From assembly GCA_021442155.1 (NCBI GenBank), contig CM038225.1, positions 80,178,925 to 80,242,924 of the forward strand: a stretch of 64,000 nt of DNA, written 5' to 3'. Below, piece after piece: positions 45,130-57,945 of the stretch. The DNA is from Cymbidium sinense. Its lineage: Eukaryota > Streptophyta > Magnoliopsida > Asparagales > Orchidaceae. The notes below the pieces were generated by a model. The model was not told the origin of the DNA. It ran no database searches and worked only from the letters and a program-made list of their open reading frames with translations. The translations under genes were made by a program, and so were the position numbers. Within the stretch, counting starts at the first letter, position 1. Each line of letters begins with the position of its first letter.

Positions 45130-46050
45130 TAATTTGTACTTCTCAGGCCTATGGAATTAATTTAGGAAGTTGTTATGGGGGAAAATAGAGAAGCACAAAT
45201 CGCTGAGCACCAGAATTTGGTGCAACTGCCTTCACTAGCCATAGATGCATTTACATAAATGATAAGAAAGCAACATACACAAATTAGTGGAAGTGGTGGG
45301 ATTCCTATTGACAAATACCTGAAATTATTTCAGGATATGAGGCCACCTCTTTTCTCGACGAGGACCATATAGAATCGAAAACCGGATGTGGATGAGAAAA
45401 CTTTAGAAAGATGGCATGCCCTTAAAGAAGAGTTGTTTTGACTTCTTTACTTTTGAGGGCTGAGTCGAGATATGGTGCATGGGATTCAAAGAGAAGTTTG
45501 AAGGAAGGCATTGTAATCTTGGGACTTTGTGAAGACTTTTAGAGATTGGTTTGTACCTCTCTCGCATGAGACAAATGCGACAAGTTCATCGACAAGTACA
45601 GAGAGATCGCTTCTATAATGCAAGATGAAGTCGAGTTTACAATACTTTCTGGTATGCACCTCAATTGAGACCAAATGTAAGAAAATACCATAAGTTTCTA
45701 TCTGACTAAAGGATGTAGTCCCCTGATTCCTCCTTGATGACGATGCTATACTCGGGTGAGGCTAGAAGGATAAAATTGATTTGCAAGCTACCGAGGATGA
45801 GAGATATTCGTAATAGAGGAATGATGATAGCCAAAATCCGTAATGTTCAAATTGAAAAATCAAACTAAGAAGCCTAAGTCGATACCAATGCCAAAGAATA
45901 GCGGAGATAACATGCCCAAAAATAAAGAGCACATAAAGGAGAGTGCCTCTCAGGCACAAATACTTGCTATTGGTGCCATCAGTTAGGACATATGGCAAAA
46001 TCTTGCCCTAACTTGAGTCAGAAATCTTCAATGGATACTAGGACAAGTAT
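45130..46050 (+). pseudogene. Gag remnant of family B
   Basis: Pieces of capsid followed by TCYWCHQLGHMAKSCP at 45962-46015, a CX2CX4HX4C zinc knuckle that would bind element RNA. Frames broken. Confidence 0.8.
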
Positions 46051-46279
46051 TTAACCTCCCCAGAAGACTATTGGTAGACAAAGGGTGACTGAATCGACTG
46101 CATCAGTTCCATCTCAAACTTAGAACCGACATAACACACAGTCTTGAGTTTATGCACTCACGCAGCAAGAAGAAAAAGACTCGTCTGATGTTATTACAGG
46201 TATGTCTTTATTTAAATTAACATTGTTACAATTTTATATTGTGCTAGATATATTTGTTTTATATGTCTACCTATTTATA

Positions 46280-49200
46280 GGTATCATCTTTATAAAGAAA
46301 TCGCTGAGTTTTATTTGATACTAGAGCATCACATTCATTTATATCCGAGAAATGTGTGAGAATTTTGGGATTGAAGTTATGAACATGTTTGTTGTACTTT
46401 CAAGAAGAATGCCAAATGGTCTCAAATGAATGCTAAATATTTGCGTGAACCTAAATATCTGAAAGAAGTTGATGCGATTTAATAAGATCATTAATATAGA
46501 ATGATTGGAATGATACATTCTAAACATTATGCTACTATGATTGTAAAAAGATAGTCAAATTCAATATTCTGAGAAGAAGAATTCAAATTTATGGGGCATA
46601 AAGGAGTATTATATGATGTCCTGCTGAAAGTTCAAAAGATGCAAGAAAGTGAAGCTTTCTTACTCAAGTTAATCGATATTACTAAAGAGGTAAAAGAAAT
46701 TGGATATATACCAAGAGTAAAGGAGTATCGAAATTTTTTCCGGATGATTTACCGTGTTTACCTCCAAATGAGAATAGATTTCTATTGATTTAATTCAAGT
46801 GCAAAAATCAGAGAAAAATACCATATAAAATGACGATCAAAGAATTACAAGAGTTGAAGAATCGCCTACAAGAATTATTGAGAAGGGATTTATCGCCCAA
46901 CACATCTCTGGGAGCTCCTCAGATATTTGGGAAGAAGATGTAAGCTTAAGGCTATGCATGATTATGAGCTTAACAAACTTACATTGAAGAATAAATATCC
47001 TTGCCAAGAATTGATTATCTTTTGACCAACTGAGTTTTATTTTCAAAGATTGATTTAAGATCGGTTATCATCAATCGAGAATCAAAGAAGAAGATATACC
47101 AAGATCGCATTAATACAAGATATGATATTATGAGTTTGTGGTGATGCTTTTGGCTTAACAAATGCTTCAAATTATATGATCTCATGAATAGAATAATCTT
47201 TAAACCTTTTAGATTCATTTGTGATATTCATATGATATTCTAATTTATTCCAGATGAAACAACTCATGAAAACCATCTTCACATTATTTTACAAGCTCGG
47301 GAAATGAATTGTGCAAAATTTTCAAAGTGTGAATTTTGGTTAAATAACATCATATTCTTGGGGCACATGATTAATAGTGAAGGTGTTTCAGTGGATCGAA
47401 GAAAGTCGAAAGAATACCGAATGTACCAACCACCGAAGTCGTAAGTTTCGGTTGGTGATATTACAAGATATTCAAGGGTTTTCACAGATTGTCATGCCAC
47501 TATCGGCTAACTGAAAGTCAAGTTTGAATGATCAATCAAGAAAGAGATTTTTTAAAAAATTGAAGAATTGTTTAACGACCGCAGATAACTATTCCATCGT
47601 GGAAGGATTTCAAATTTATAGTGATGATCATTAAGATGCTTGATGCGTACTTATGCGAATGGAAGAATGATTCATGCTTCCGCAATTGAAAAATCATGAA
47701 AAGAATTATCCAACCCATGATCTAGAGCTAAGTGGTATTTGCTTTAAAAATTTAGAGCATTATTTATATAAGGTGTGAAGTTTTCAATCGATCATCAAAT
47801 ATATCTTTACTCAAAATGAGCTAAATTTAAGCAAAGGAGATGAAACTCATTAAAGATTACAATTTGGATATTCAATATCATCCAGGAAGGTAAATATACT
47901 GGATCAAGTAGTATCTAAGTTTTATGATCTCTCAACGAAAGTTGATTAAAGATTTAAAAAATTAGAAATTTTAATTATTAAATCTATATGATCATATTTT
48001 ATTGTTAAATCAAATGCTATACAATCAAATTTGAAAGATAGAATACGTGTTTTACCTCAAGATGACGACTTTGAAAATTTTAGATTTAGTAAAACTAGTC
48101 ATACAAAAGATTTTGAAATCGAAGAGGACATCAAATATCACAGGTTTGCATTCCAGATATCGGAGATTTAAGGAAAGACATCTTACATGAAGACATCATT
48201 CTAATTATACAATTCATAAGAAAAAATATATCAAGATCTTAAAAATATTTGGCAAGAGAAAGTGCAAATGAATTTATCTATAAATGTCAATCTGTCGATT
48301 GGCAACATCGTGGTTAAATTTTACTTTGCCAATACTGTAAGAGGTCTGATGCTATTTGGGTCATTATTGATAGGTTGACTAAATCGCACTTTATACCTAT
48401 CAAACAACTCGCTTGAAAAGCAAAGGAAGTATGTTGATGAAATCGTGAAGTTACAGGTGCCAAAATCTATAGTGTCCGACGGATGATTGATTTACATCTA
48501 GTGATGAAAAATTCAAGCTTTTAGTAAGTTTTTACTTTCAAGATCGATTCCATCCTCAAACCGGGCCGAAAGAATAATTCAAACACTCAAGATTAGACTT
48601 TATATCCTCGATTTTGGGAAATTGGAAATTTATTTGTCTTTGATTGAGTTTACTACAATAATAACTTTCAAGCAAAGATTGATACTATGAAGATATAAGA
48701 AATGCGAACACCATTTTGTTGGATGGAAAAGAAGAATCATCAAGAAATGTAGATGAAGACTAAAAAAGATCGAGATTGATAGATTAAAAGTCGCCCAAGA
48801 TAGCAGAGAAATACTACGACGCTAAACATCAAGAATTTGAAGTGAGAATTTATATTTCTTAAAGTCAACCATGAAAGGTATAAAATAATTTGACAAAGTT
48901 GGAAAGTTATATTGGCCCATATAAAATCTTTGAAAGAATTGTGTGGTTTATGACTTTTACCTTCTCACATGCAAGGATACAATGTGTTTCATATTTCTCT
49001 CATAAAATATATTAAATGAAGAACAAAATTATCGGATCCTATTGATATTCAACCTAATCTCACATTCATGGAGAGGAATTATAGATTATGACAAGCAAGT
49101 ATCTTGAATAAGGAAATTCCATTTGTCTATCCGTAAACATGGATCGATCGAAGACGTGGAAAGAATAAATGCTAGAACTTTATCCTAAATTGTTTAATTA
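46280..49200 (+). pseudogene. Pol remnant of family B (protease to chromodomain)
   Basis: Protease: DTRASHSFISEKCV near 46318, where the expected D-T-G-A-S has Arg for Gly. Reverse transcriptase about 46800-47520: IPYKMTIKELQELK, then AKFSKCEFWLNNIIFLGHMI. RNase H to about 47900, ending LIKDYNLDIQYHPGR. Integrase about 48090-48900 with WVIIDRLTKSHFIPI. C-terminal chromodomain-like piece near 49030-49150 (DIQPNLTFMER). Frame changes and stops are frequent, so no protein is possible. Confidence 0.82.
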
Positions 49201-49259
49201 AATATATGTTTATTTCTATTATTGTCATTTAATTTGAAGAAATTTTATAGAGGAGAGAT

Positions 49260-51075
49260 TGTAATAAAGTTAGAAAAGAGAAAACAAAAATAAAATGAAA
49301 ATCCAACCGCACGACGGCTGGTGAGTGAAAAAGTGGGAGGGGGAGTTCGGTAGTTTTTCAAACAGAACCCCAACGAGAGAGAGAAACGAGAGGGAGAAAG
49401 AGGAGGAAAACTTTATGCGTCTAACCAAGTCTTCCGTGTCGCCAAGAAGAAGAAGGAAGAGCATGCTAACCGAGTCTTCTCCAGTCAGAGGGAAGAAGGA
49501 GGCGTGTCTGAGTGAGGGCTCCACCGCTCGACATGAGTCACGGAGTCTGCAAGCAAATGAGAGGAGGGAGAAAATATGCGACATGACAGTCGACGAGAGC
49601 TTAGGGTGCGAGAGGTAAGTTTTTTTTCTTTTGCCTTTTTTTTTATAATAAAGGAAATGCATTTTATATTATAAAAGGAATATTTATAGTATATAGTTTC
49701 AATTTCAAAAAAAAAATGCAAATCCAAATGACCATTTTACTATACAAATGCCTACATAATCATTTCAATATATAATATATTTTAATTATATTAAAGTTAT
49801 GTATATAAATCATGATATATTGAATAAATAGAAAGATCAGAATAATTAAATTATTAAATTAAAATATATAAATGAAACGCTTATAATTTAGATGAATATA
49901 CTAAAAATACGATTAATGATGAATATATGGAGATAATTCTACATATACAAATCAAACTTAATTATTTAAATATATTTATAGATAAAAATGATTATGTTAC
50001 ATGCATATTAGTAGATTATTATTTAAATTTAAGAATAATAAAGTGAAATTGATAATCGATAAAAAATTTAATAAATTAAAGATTATAGATAAATATCGAT
50101 CATTTAAATAAAGAATGAGAAATTATTAAAAAAACTTAACGTCTAACGAAATAAAGAATTATGAGATACATGTTTATATACACTTATAATTAAGAGATTT
50201 GATGTTAATATTTTTAATTACGAATTTTAAAAAGAATTAAAAGAAAGAAATTAAAGAGAAAACCACAAATTAAAGTTTAATTATGTTTACATTTATGATA
50301 AAAATATCTTTAATTTCTGATTTAAACGACGTTATACGATTATGACTTTTCCCATACTACAACATGATTATTTTCTGTTTCTTCATAAATTATATATTTT
50401 TTTATGTTGGATAATAACCCTAACGCTAGATCATATCATTACTTCCTCATTTTATAAAGTTAACTATTTACTATTAATTATGAATTAATACCCATATAAT
50501 CAGAGTATGAATGCCAGATGTAAAGGAAATTCACCACAGACCTACGACAATATTCAAGACAAAAAAATGAAACGAAATGATAACGACTACTTTCTTCTTG
50601 AGATTGAAAATTTTCTTTTGATAAAGTGACTGATAAAATGAATGATAAACGTAAAAATAAAAATGCTTATTCGAAACCTTCCATATATTTTTTTTTAAAT
50701 TCTTTATATAGATAAAAAACCATATACATTAATTCTACATTCTTATTTACTATAATGTAACAAAGATAATCAACCTCAATTATATTCAATTGTTAGTTGC
50801 TTAATTTTTTTTCACATAACCATCCCAACTAAACGACGATGTATAGGTTATATTTATCGTAGAGACTTGAGATAGATAATTATATTTTATTGAATTATAT
50901 TTAAATCAGATATATATAAATTTGTTAAGATATATACGCTGACAAATCATAAATCATTTGTGATCAGAAATTATATACGAAGATTTTATTTAAGAAGTTA
51001 AGTAAGTTTTTCTTTTATCCGTCCGACCGTCTGCTCCCGCCTTGATATTCCAAGCTCCCGGGTCGGGTTGTGACA
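49260..51075 (+). repeat. 3' LTR, family B
   Basis: 1816 bp; begins TGTAATAAAGTTAG and ends CCGTCCGACCGTCTGCTCCC.. GGTTGTGACA. Its plus-strand promoter would point at the COBRA gene from the 3' side, giving antisense transcripts if active. Confidence 0.87.
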
Positions 51076-51082
51076 TAAACGA

Positions 51083-51090
51083 TTTTATTC
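51083..51090 (-). terminator. Probable COBRA polyadenylation signal
   Basis: The minus strand reads GAGAATAAAATCG about 215 bp past the stop codon, with AATAAA only some 10 bp before the LTR edge (51075). Poly(A) cleavage usually follows the signal by 10-30 bp, so the cut would fall at the border or inside the LTR. Weaker signals upstream may be used instead. Confidence 0.45.
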
Positions 51091-51305
51091 TCCATTTTCC
51101 ATCAAAATCATGCTGATATAATTGAAATAAAGCTCCATTTACTTCTCAGATTATATTCGCCTGTTGCAATAATCAAACTCTCTGATTTTACTTAAATCAG
51201 TATTATACAACGTATAACATGCTTACAACTTATCTGACTTCACAAGCTTGGAGACCAAATATAGACTAGACAAAGATGGAAAATTTTTCACAGCATTGGG
51301 TTCTG

Positions 51306-54300
51306 CTACACAGAAATGAATAAGCATGCTAAAGTCGTCCAGAAGAACAGCAATGGAAGAAGCATTGGGCTAAGAGACAAAGGACCTGCATTTGGCAGCC
51401 ATGGATATGCATCTGGAGCCGGCATTACGCAGAGGTCACCATTGAAGTATATTCGTCGAGGGAAAGCCCATCCCTTCTGGAAAGTGAAGGTCGAGTCATC
51501 CTTGCGAAAAAGCAGTTCAGATTGAACATTTCCAGCAGGACCAGCTTCCATGAGCAAGTCATTGTAGTACTTCATCCCCCATAGCATTGCAGTATCATCT
51601 AAGAAAATCAAATTTGCAAACAAAACAGTTAGAACCCAACCAAACTAAACTTTGTATCAGGTGATCAAGTTTCAGTACATACTTATGCCACCGTAAGGAG
51701 TAAGGGACTTATAATCGAAGCTAAAGATCTGTGTGATATTATCAAAATTAGGATGCTGGACAACGAGGTTCCACTGTGTGTAGTTCATCCTGTAGTTGAA
51801 GTTTGTAATTGAGATTTTTGATCGCCAATATTCTTTGTAGTTGAGCTTAACATGCCAATGAACCCTTATAGGGCACATATGAGATGTGCACTGAACTAAC
51901 GGTACGAGGCTATATTTTCCAGGGCCGTTGACGACAGAAGCGAGATAGGGCGAATCTTCCCTGCGAAAAGAGACGAAAAGAGTGTTATTTTGGTTCTTCT
52001 CTACACTCCAATGGCATTTGGAGGTAAAAGATTTTAAGATATGAGCATAATATATAGTTCTTACTCTACACAGCTCCCTGGTTGAGTAATGTTGTTTTGG
52101 CAGCCACAGGAACATGTTGGGCAGTCGACAATTGTGTCATTGTAGAAGGATGAAAGAGAGACACAGCATGAAGGGGTCTTCTGAGAAAGGAATTGGGAGT
52201 ACGTACATGTGACGTTCCATGTCACTGAAACAATAAATAGCAGACATTTCAGCTTCCTATAATGAAATAAAATTTGTTTTTATAAACTATCAAGAAACTG
52301 ATGAGAGTAGCAGAGATGGAATCAGAAGCACATGAACAAAATGCATTTTCTGATTCTCATTGTTGAGAGGGGTCTACGTTCCAACCATAAAACAAAATCT
52401 TTACACAAATAGGCAAGATATTAGAGTGTGACCCCTGTACTGGGCCATAAAACATTAATCCTTTCATCACTAGTCGAGAAGAAAATAAGGCTGTAATTGT
52501 AATAAAGTGATTGTGGAATGAACGAAAATCAATAAGCCAAACACCAAAGACATGGATTCCATGACATTTGACCAAGTATGACTTAATCTTCCCCTTTCAA
52601 AAATTTTGTGGCTCCCTATGTATTTCCTATGGGTTCATCAAGAGGAAACATATATTAATATTATGAAACTATGAATTACCCGTTAACATTCACCATTAAA
52701 AAACTTTTTATTCCCATCTCAAAACAAACAAAGCAATGAAGGGATTAGTAAAAAAAGGAGTTTTTTTGATTGCACGTCTCAAAGTAAAGCTCCTCAAGTT
52801 CTCTAATCATCAATGTAACAAGCAAACAAACAATTACACAATACAAAACTACATATACAAATTATTAGTGAGTTAACTGCATCCAATGAATTTAACTTAC
52901 TCAGTGCTTGGGTTGTTCTCCTGCCATCTTGTGAAACAAATTGGGTTTGTTTCACAATCTTTGCCGCACCACAAGTATACCCAGGTCCAGGCGCTTTGAG
53001 AGTGAAATTCTTAGGCACACGAACTGTCTTATTGGTCGTTCCTGCAGCTCCAACACTAACCTGGAATGCACTAACGGCGTTTGGTGGATCCTGAACCCAT
53101 GAACTAATCACTCCTCCCTTGCAACAATTAGCAATCTGCATGTTATATGGAGTTCCAGGCAAGAGATCGACGACTGTTGGATCTTTCTTGCAGCAGTGGG
53201 GAATGTTTGCCTTAAATTTTGAGCAGTCTCCCTGTTCTGTGGTCTGTGCACCAACCATGGACCATATAACCTCCTTCTTAGGCCATGTCCAGCCTAACGT
53301 CCATCCTGGCGATTGGATGTGGCGGTATTGCTGGTAGTTGTTTATCGTAACAACAGCCTAAAAGTTCATGTAAGTTTGTTTAAGCTTCCTGCTTTTAAAA
53401 TTATACTGATAGCATCGAGAGAGCTAAGATCTATCGATTACATAAAGAATTAAATTCATAAGGAATAAGGTTTTGTGCTTACAACATAGCCATCTGGAGT
53501 CCATTGCATTATATCCCATTTGATGGTTATGTTACCATTTGGGTCAAGAGCATCAAAAGCTTCTGCAAGTAGTAAAATTTTTTTTTTGTCAAATTTGTAA
53601 ATTGATCCTGAAATTTATTCAAGCAATGAAAAAGGGAATAGCTGTTATAATCTCAAATGTAACAAATCTCATTAACTACAATTCAAGGCACTGTTTAAAG
53701 CCTGAAGTGCAAACTATTAATGGCTGTTTGGCTACAAGAAAGATTTAGAACAAGGAGTTGGTAAATTCTGGGTGTATTAAATCTTGAGAATGGTTGGGCA
53801 TAGTAGGTTCTAAGTCTGGATAAATTTTGATGAATTGTTTGGCTATTTTTTTGAACGATTAGTATTTAACAGAATATGATATTTAAACAACAAGAACACA
53901 TCATGAGATACTTATAAGCATAGTTTGACTATGCATTTAAATAAATTGTCCACAGTTATATAATTTTTTGTCATTATAGCATGTTAAAAGTCACAATGGC
54001 TTCTTCCTCATCCCCTTTTTTCTTCATCAATCCAGGAACGCATCACAGATCCCTGCTCTAATTAGAACACAAAACAGAAGAACTCTGATCTCCTCCTCTC
54101 CTCCCTGAAGGTTAGCAGTTTTTGCCAAATACAATGGCGGAGGCAATGGAAGCGGAAAGGCATAAACTTTTTCTGGTTAAGCTGACCAGAATCATGAAGC
54201 GCGCTGACGAAATGCTGCTTCTGGTTGCGTATAAAGTGGTCAGGGCGGCATTACAGATCCCTCACTTTCCTGAGATCAAGTGAAATCCGGCTCCACATAG

Positions 54301-55352
54301 GATTTTAAAAAAAATCCTAAATTTAGAGGTAAACTAGAATTATATATATTTTAGGATTTAAAGATGCCAAAAAATTGATTTTGAAAAGATTTAAGCCAGC
54401 CTTAGTTAAATCCTGCCTAATCTTTGCTATCAAACAGTCCCTTAAAGCTAAAATTGAACAGATTTTGCTATCAGAGCCTGTATTATTGTCCCGAAGCCCC
54501 TCTTATAAACGAAGTCTTGTGAACTGACAATCATTCATATCATGAAAACAACAATATTCAGATGGACACAGGAATTTCCCCCTAAATATCGGCCATGAGT
54601 AAAATTCATGCAGAAACTGTGACAGTTCATCGTTCCCCACTAACTTCGATGACCTATGTTTATATGGAATGCTTCATGGAGCAAATATCAATTATTGGAA
54701 ACAAAAGTAAAGCGTATTTCATATGTCGTTCAGCTACCTTGAAATTGATGTAATAGGCACAGTGGATAAGAGAATGAAATAAATTGCAAACGTTCCTATC
54801 AGAACTTGTTCGGATGATGAGAAATTGATTCCCAAGGCACTGAAAATATGCCATTCGAAAGGATGAAGGCCAGGTCCAAAGAAATTGGAATGGTTTTCCT
54901 TTCCCAATCAACGGATATTAAATAACTTAAACGCTAGTTATTCAACAAGAACAAAGCAATCATTTTACAATCAAAGGGAACTAATAAATTGCAATGGAAA
55001 GAGTTGGACATGAAAGAACACTGAAAATCAGATGACCAAAACATGCTGAGCTAAACGTAATTTAAAGAAAAAAAAACACCAAATTTTAAATATGAGAGGC
55101 CAAATAAACAAATGTAGAATCCAGAAACTAGGCAAATATTGCAACATCAATGAAACCTTAAAACCGCAACGGTAAATTTTACAAGGATCAGATAGGGAAA
55201 TAGAGGTTGAGAAGAAGTAGAAAAGTTATGTACACACCAATAGACTTCAAACTGAAGAAGAGAAGGAAGAACAAATGAAAACTGGCGAAATGCGCGAGCT
55301 TTGAGATGGATCTGCGACTATTGAGGGATAAAAAACTGATCCCCAACTCCAT
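51306..55352 (-). CDS. COBRA-family GPI-anchored cell-wall protein
   Basis: The only intact host gene seen. Coding exons (minus): 55352-55238, 53562-53483, 53357-52901, 52224-52065, 51960-51683, 51598-51306. All introns are GT-AG, the phases fit, and the sum is 1383 nt (460 residues plus stop TAG). The N terminus MELGISFLSLNSRRS.. followed by ASFHLFFLLFFSL is a signal peptide; the mature part starts EAFDALDPNGNITIKWDIMQ, the carbohydrate-binding COBRA domain. The family signature CCVS lies in TPSCCVSLSSFYND, with a Cys-rich CPTCSCGC after it. About nine N-x-S/T sites. The tail PWLPNAGPLSLSPMLLPLLF is a GPI-anchor signal with the likely cleavage site at Asn. COBRA proteins sit on the outer membrane face and guide cellulose deposition. 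The 460-residue length fits the short subgroup (COB/COBL1/COBL4, rice BC1-like), not the ~650-residue COBL7 type; I cannot assign the exact orthologue. Start: the only Met before the signal peptide. Confidence 0.95.
53721..54441. mobile_element. TIR element inside COBRA intron 1
   Basis: Left end TGGCTGTTTGGCTACAAGAA; right end, inverted, GGGACTGTTTGATAGCAAAG; both continue into AGATT(T)A. TTAA lies outside both ends (53717-53720 and 54442-54445). The TTA/TAA-type target copy suits a PIF/Harbinger-derived element, though a TTAA target would also suit piggyBac. AT-rich arms surround a GC-richer core (54000-54290) with a short open frame. It lies wholly in the intron and leaves the coding exons intact. 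Confidence 0.65.
54134..54283 (+). CDS. Short open frame in the intronic TIR element, 49 residues
   Basis: ATGGCGGAGGCAATGG... to TGA, with a favourable AATGGCG start context. It would encode MAEAMEAERHKLF, a basic LTRIMKRADEM stretch and ALQIPHFPEIK, probably one amphipathic helix. No family recognised. It lies antisense to COBRA, preceded by a CT-rich stretch (54090-54108) and a GGTTAGC donor-like site. It may be a captured exon or a relic of the element's own gene; coding status is unproven. Confidence 0.25.
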   Translation: MAEAMEAERHKLFLVKLTRIMKRADEMLLLVAYKVVRAALQIPHFPEIK

Positions 55353-55500
55353 TGCAATCTTTTCAACTGAAAACTTTCAGATCTTCAACAGCCCAGCAAT
55401 GGTGGCTGAAGAAGGAAGAGAGTGAGGAAAGACCCCAGCCTCCTTTATCATGTGCCGACGATGGCTGGCTTATTTGTATTTGTGATTCGTGAAGTGATGC
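55353..55500 (-). promoter_or_regulatory. COBRA 5' leader and proximal promoter
   Basis: Upstream of the start the minus strand is CT-rich (CTTTCCTCACTCTCTTCC), common in plant leaders. No clear TATAAA box is seen within 150 bp; ATGATAAAGG at about 55445 is the nearest candidate. Confidence 0.35.
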
Positions 55501-57650
55501 TATTACTAATTCGCAATTTAACTTTATCCTTTACATTTTAATAACTTTTTCATCTCCACCTTAACAATTTTATCATAAATTTAAAATAATTATTAAATAT
55601 ATTTTGATATAATACTTTTAAGTATCAAAATAAATCAAGACAAATCTAAGCCATTTGGCTTGAGAGTTAAATATTCTCTTTTTTTCAACTTAAATTTAGG
55701 AGTTTTTACAAGTCAATTATTTAATTTATATATATTTATAATTTAATCATCTATTATATATATATATTTTTGAACTATCTGATCAATATATTTGTGCATG
55801 TCACGTTCAAAAGATCAAATATTTTATAAATTTGAAAAATATAGATTGGGATTTTGTTATGAGAAACCTACAATAAGTGTGTTTGATCACTCAAATTCAT
55901 TAAGTAAATCATATCATGATAAATTGAAAATAATGTAACTATTTCTAATGCATTCCTATGTTACGAAAATAATTCAATTTGAGGCACTTTAATAAAGCAT
56001 TGTTATTATTTTATAGTTGAAAATTATGAAATAAAATAATGTAGTTTCAATTACAGTTCAGTATGAATAGATGAAACTATATTTCTAACTCTTTGAATTA
56101 TAATATAACACTAGTTAGAAATAGACATGATATATGATCACATTATATGAAATTTCTATACTACACATCTATACTTAATCTATGTCGTTAATCATATTGA
56201 TTTAGTGATCGCTAATAGATCTTGTTATAGAAAAATTATAACAAAGATTACTTTGATTATAAGTCAATATTATTAATGAACCGTGATTCCTAAATATTCC
56301 TCTTAAAATAACAAATATTGATTCTTAAAGTATTTAATAATAATTATCAAACAATATATATCCAAGAGAAATTATTGAGAATTTTGGATGCTATATATAA
56401 ATTTAATTATATATTAGATATTATTTTATTTTTAAGCCTATTAATTATAATCAAAGATTAATAATTTTTTAAACTTTTGGCGATCTTATTAATTTTATAT
56501 GAATTATCAGTAGAGATCATATATTTTATTTTATTTTAATGATGAAATAAATAAAATGAAATGTAATCAAGATAAAATAAGATACGATCCCTATTCTAAA
56601 ATGACGGTTCTTATCTTTCTTGATCCTATCTTTAAATGAAAATAATCTCTCTCATACACCATTTTTATAAGTGTGGAAGTCAAAATTTTTTCTACGAATT
56701 CAGACGCTCATTAAATCTCAATCATTTGACATGAGTTCCGAATATAATAAATTTAATTTTCTCTTTACATATTTTCTAAAGCGTACCATTAGTTTCTCCT
56801 CATGTCAATGTTGCTTTAATATGTCAGCATGATAACCTGTTAATTATTTAATTGCATTTTTATATTTAGTGCATATATATATATTAGTAATTTTAATGAA
56901 TTTGATTGCAATCACTAAAAATAAATTACAAAACAAAATTAAGGTAATTATAACCATCCAACTCACATGATAATTATATATATTCTGTAATTGCGATAAT
57001 TGGGTAGATGGTAATTAATCAAGCAAGTCAAGTTTCCTTACGTCAAGATATTTTTTCTACGAAATTTTTTAAAAGACTAACTAAATCGGGTTAGGCACTA
57101 ATAATCGTGTCGGTGAGGCACATGTGGAACCCACCTCCATTATTGGTAGTTTCCAAGTCGCTTTCAGGGCTTATAACTAGTTAATAACGACAGCTTGGCT
57201 GTCACATTCTTGATCCACCTGATCAAGCGATCCTGACCGTCTGATCTTGCAGACCAAAGACCAGATGCTCCATTATGATAAGGGGACGGCGTTCCTCTGG
57301 TATGGAATTGTGACCATAAGCGATTAAATATAAAATGACATTTCTTAGGCCCTTAATTTAATTAATTTATAGTAAATTGCATTAAAATATTAAAAACAAA
57401 AATAGTTGGCCCACGTGTGGTGGGACCGTAATTTTCAGGAGTGGTTGAATGAGTTACAGGAAGGATACAGCTAAAGAAGCGTTGAAAGTGAAGCATAGTG
57501 GGAGGCCACTTGCGCATTCAGAAGAATCCTAATCTTTCAATTTATATTTTATTAGTAAATTAATTTTTTACTATTATACTTTATATTTAATCTTAACCGC
57601 ACATCATCAAAAAGATTATTAGCTATATATATATATATATATAAATAGAT
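55501..57650. other. COBRA upstream region, AT-rich
   Basis: No gene seen. 57080-57300 is noticeably less AT-rich (for example TCACATTCTTGATCCACC) but has no usable frame; it could be distal regulatory DNA or an old element. Confidence 0.4.
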
Positions 57651-57654
57651 ATAA

Positions 57655-57945
57655 GAGGTGTTTGATTGAAAGAATTTAAAATATATCGTAAAATAAATAC
57701 AGAAATTTTAACTTTTTTTTTTTTGATATTGAAAGTAAAGTAAATTTAAAGTAATATAATGCATTTCAAATATATTATATATATCATTTTTTTGGTGTAT
57801 TTGAAATTTATCGATTTGGAAATTTTAAATGTAGATTAATGTAAAGTGATCTGGCGTCGTTCTTGGCTAGCTTTCGTCGTGTGCCTTAGCCGTACGAAAA
57901 ACCTTCAAAATACTTTACATTACATTTCTTTACCAAATAAAAAAA
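57655..57945. mobile_element. Possible MITE with GC-rich core
   Basis: GTGTTTGATTGAAAGAATTT on the left and, inverted, TATTTGGTAAAGAAATGTAA on the right, around a core near 57850-57895 with GGCGTCGTTCTTGGC. The end similarity is partial and no target duplication was found. Confidence 0.35.

Larger units (their letters stand above)
43037..51075 (+). mobile_element. Ty3/gypsy chromovirus family B, full length, decayed
   Basis: LTRs 43037-44996 and 49260-51075. The primer site TGATATCAGAGC lies 4 bp after the 5' LTR (tRNA-Met type with one change) and a purine tract AGAGGAGAGA lies before the 3' LTR. TAAAG/TAAAC at the outer edges may be a worn target duplication. Internal order gag, protease, reverse transcriptase, RNase H, integrase, chromodomain-like end indicates a Tekay/Del-type chromovirus. 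Its right end lies next to the 3' end of the COBRA gene. Confidence 0.9.

Noticed and set aside
52357..52575. 72-codon minus-strand frame within COBRA
   Set aside because: Lies in the intron between exons 3 and 4; no splice logic or family match.
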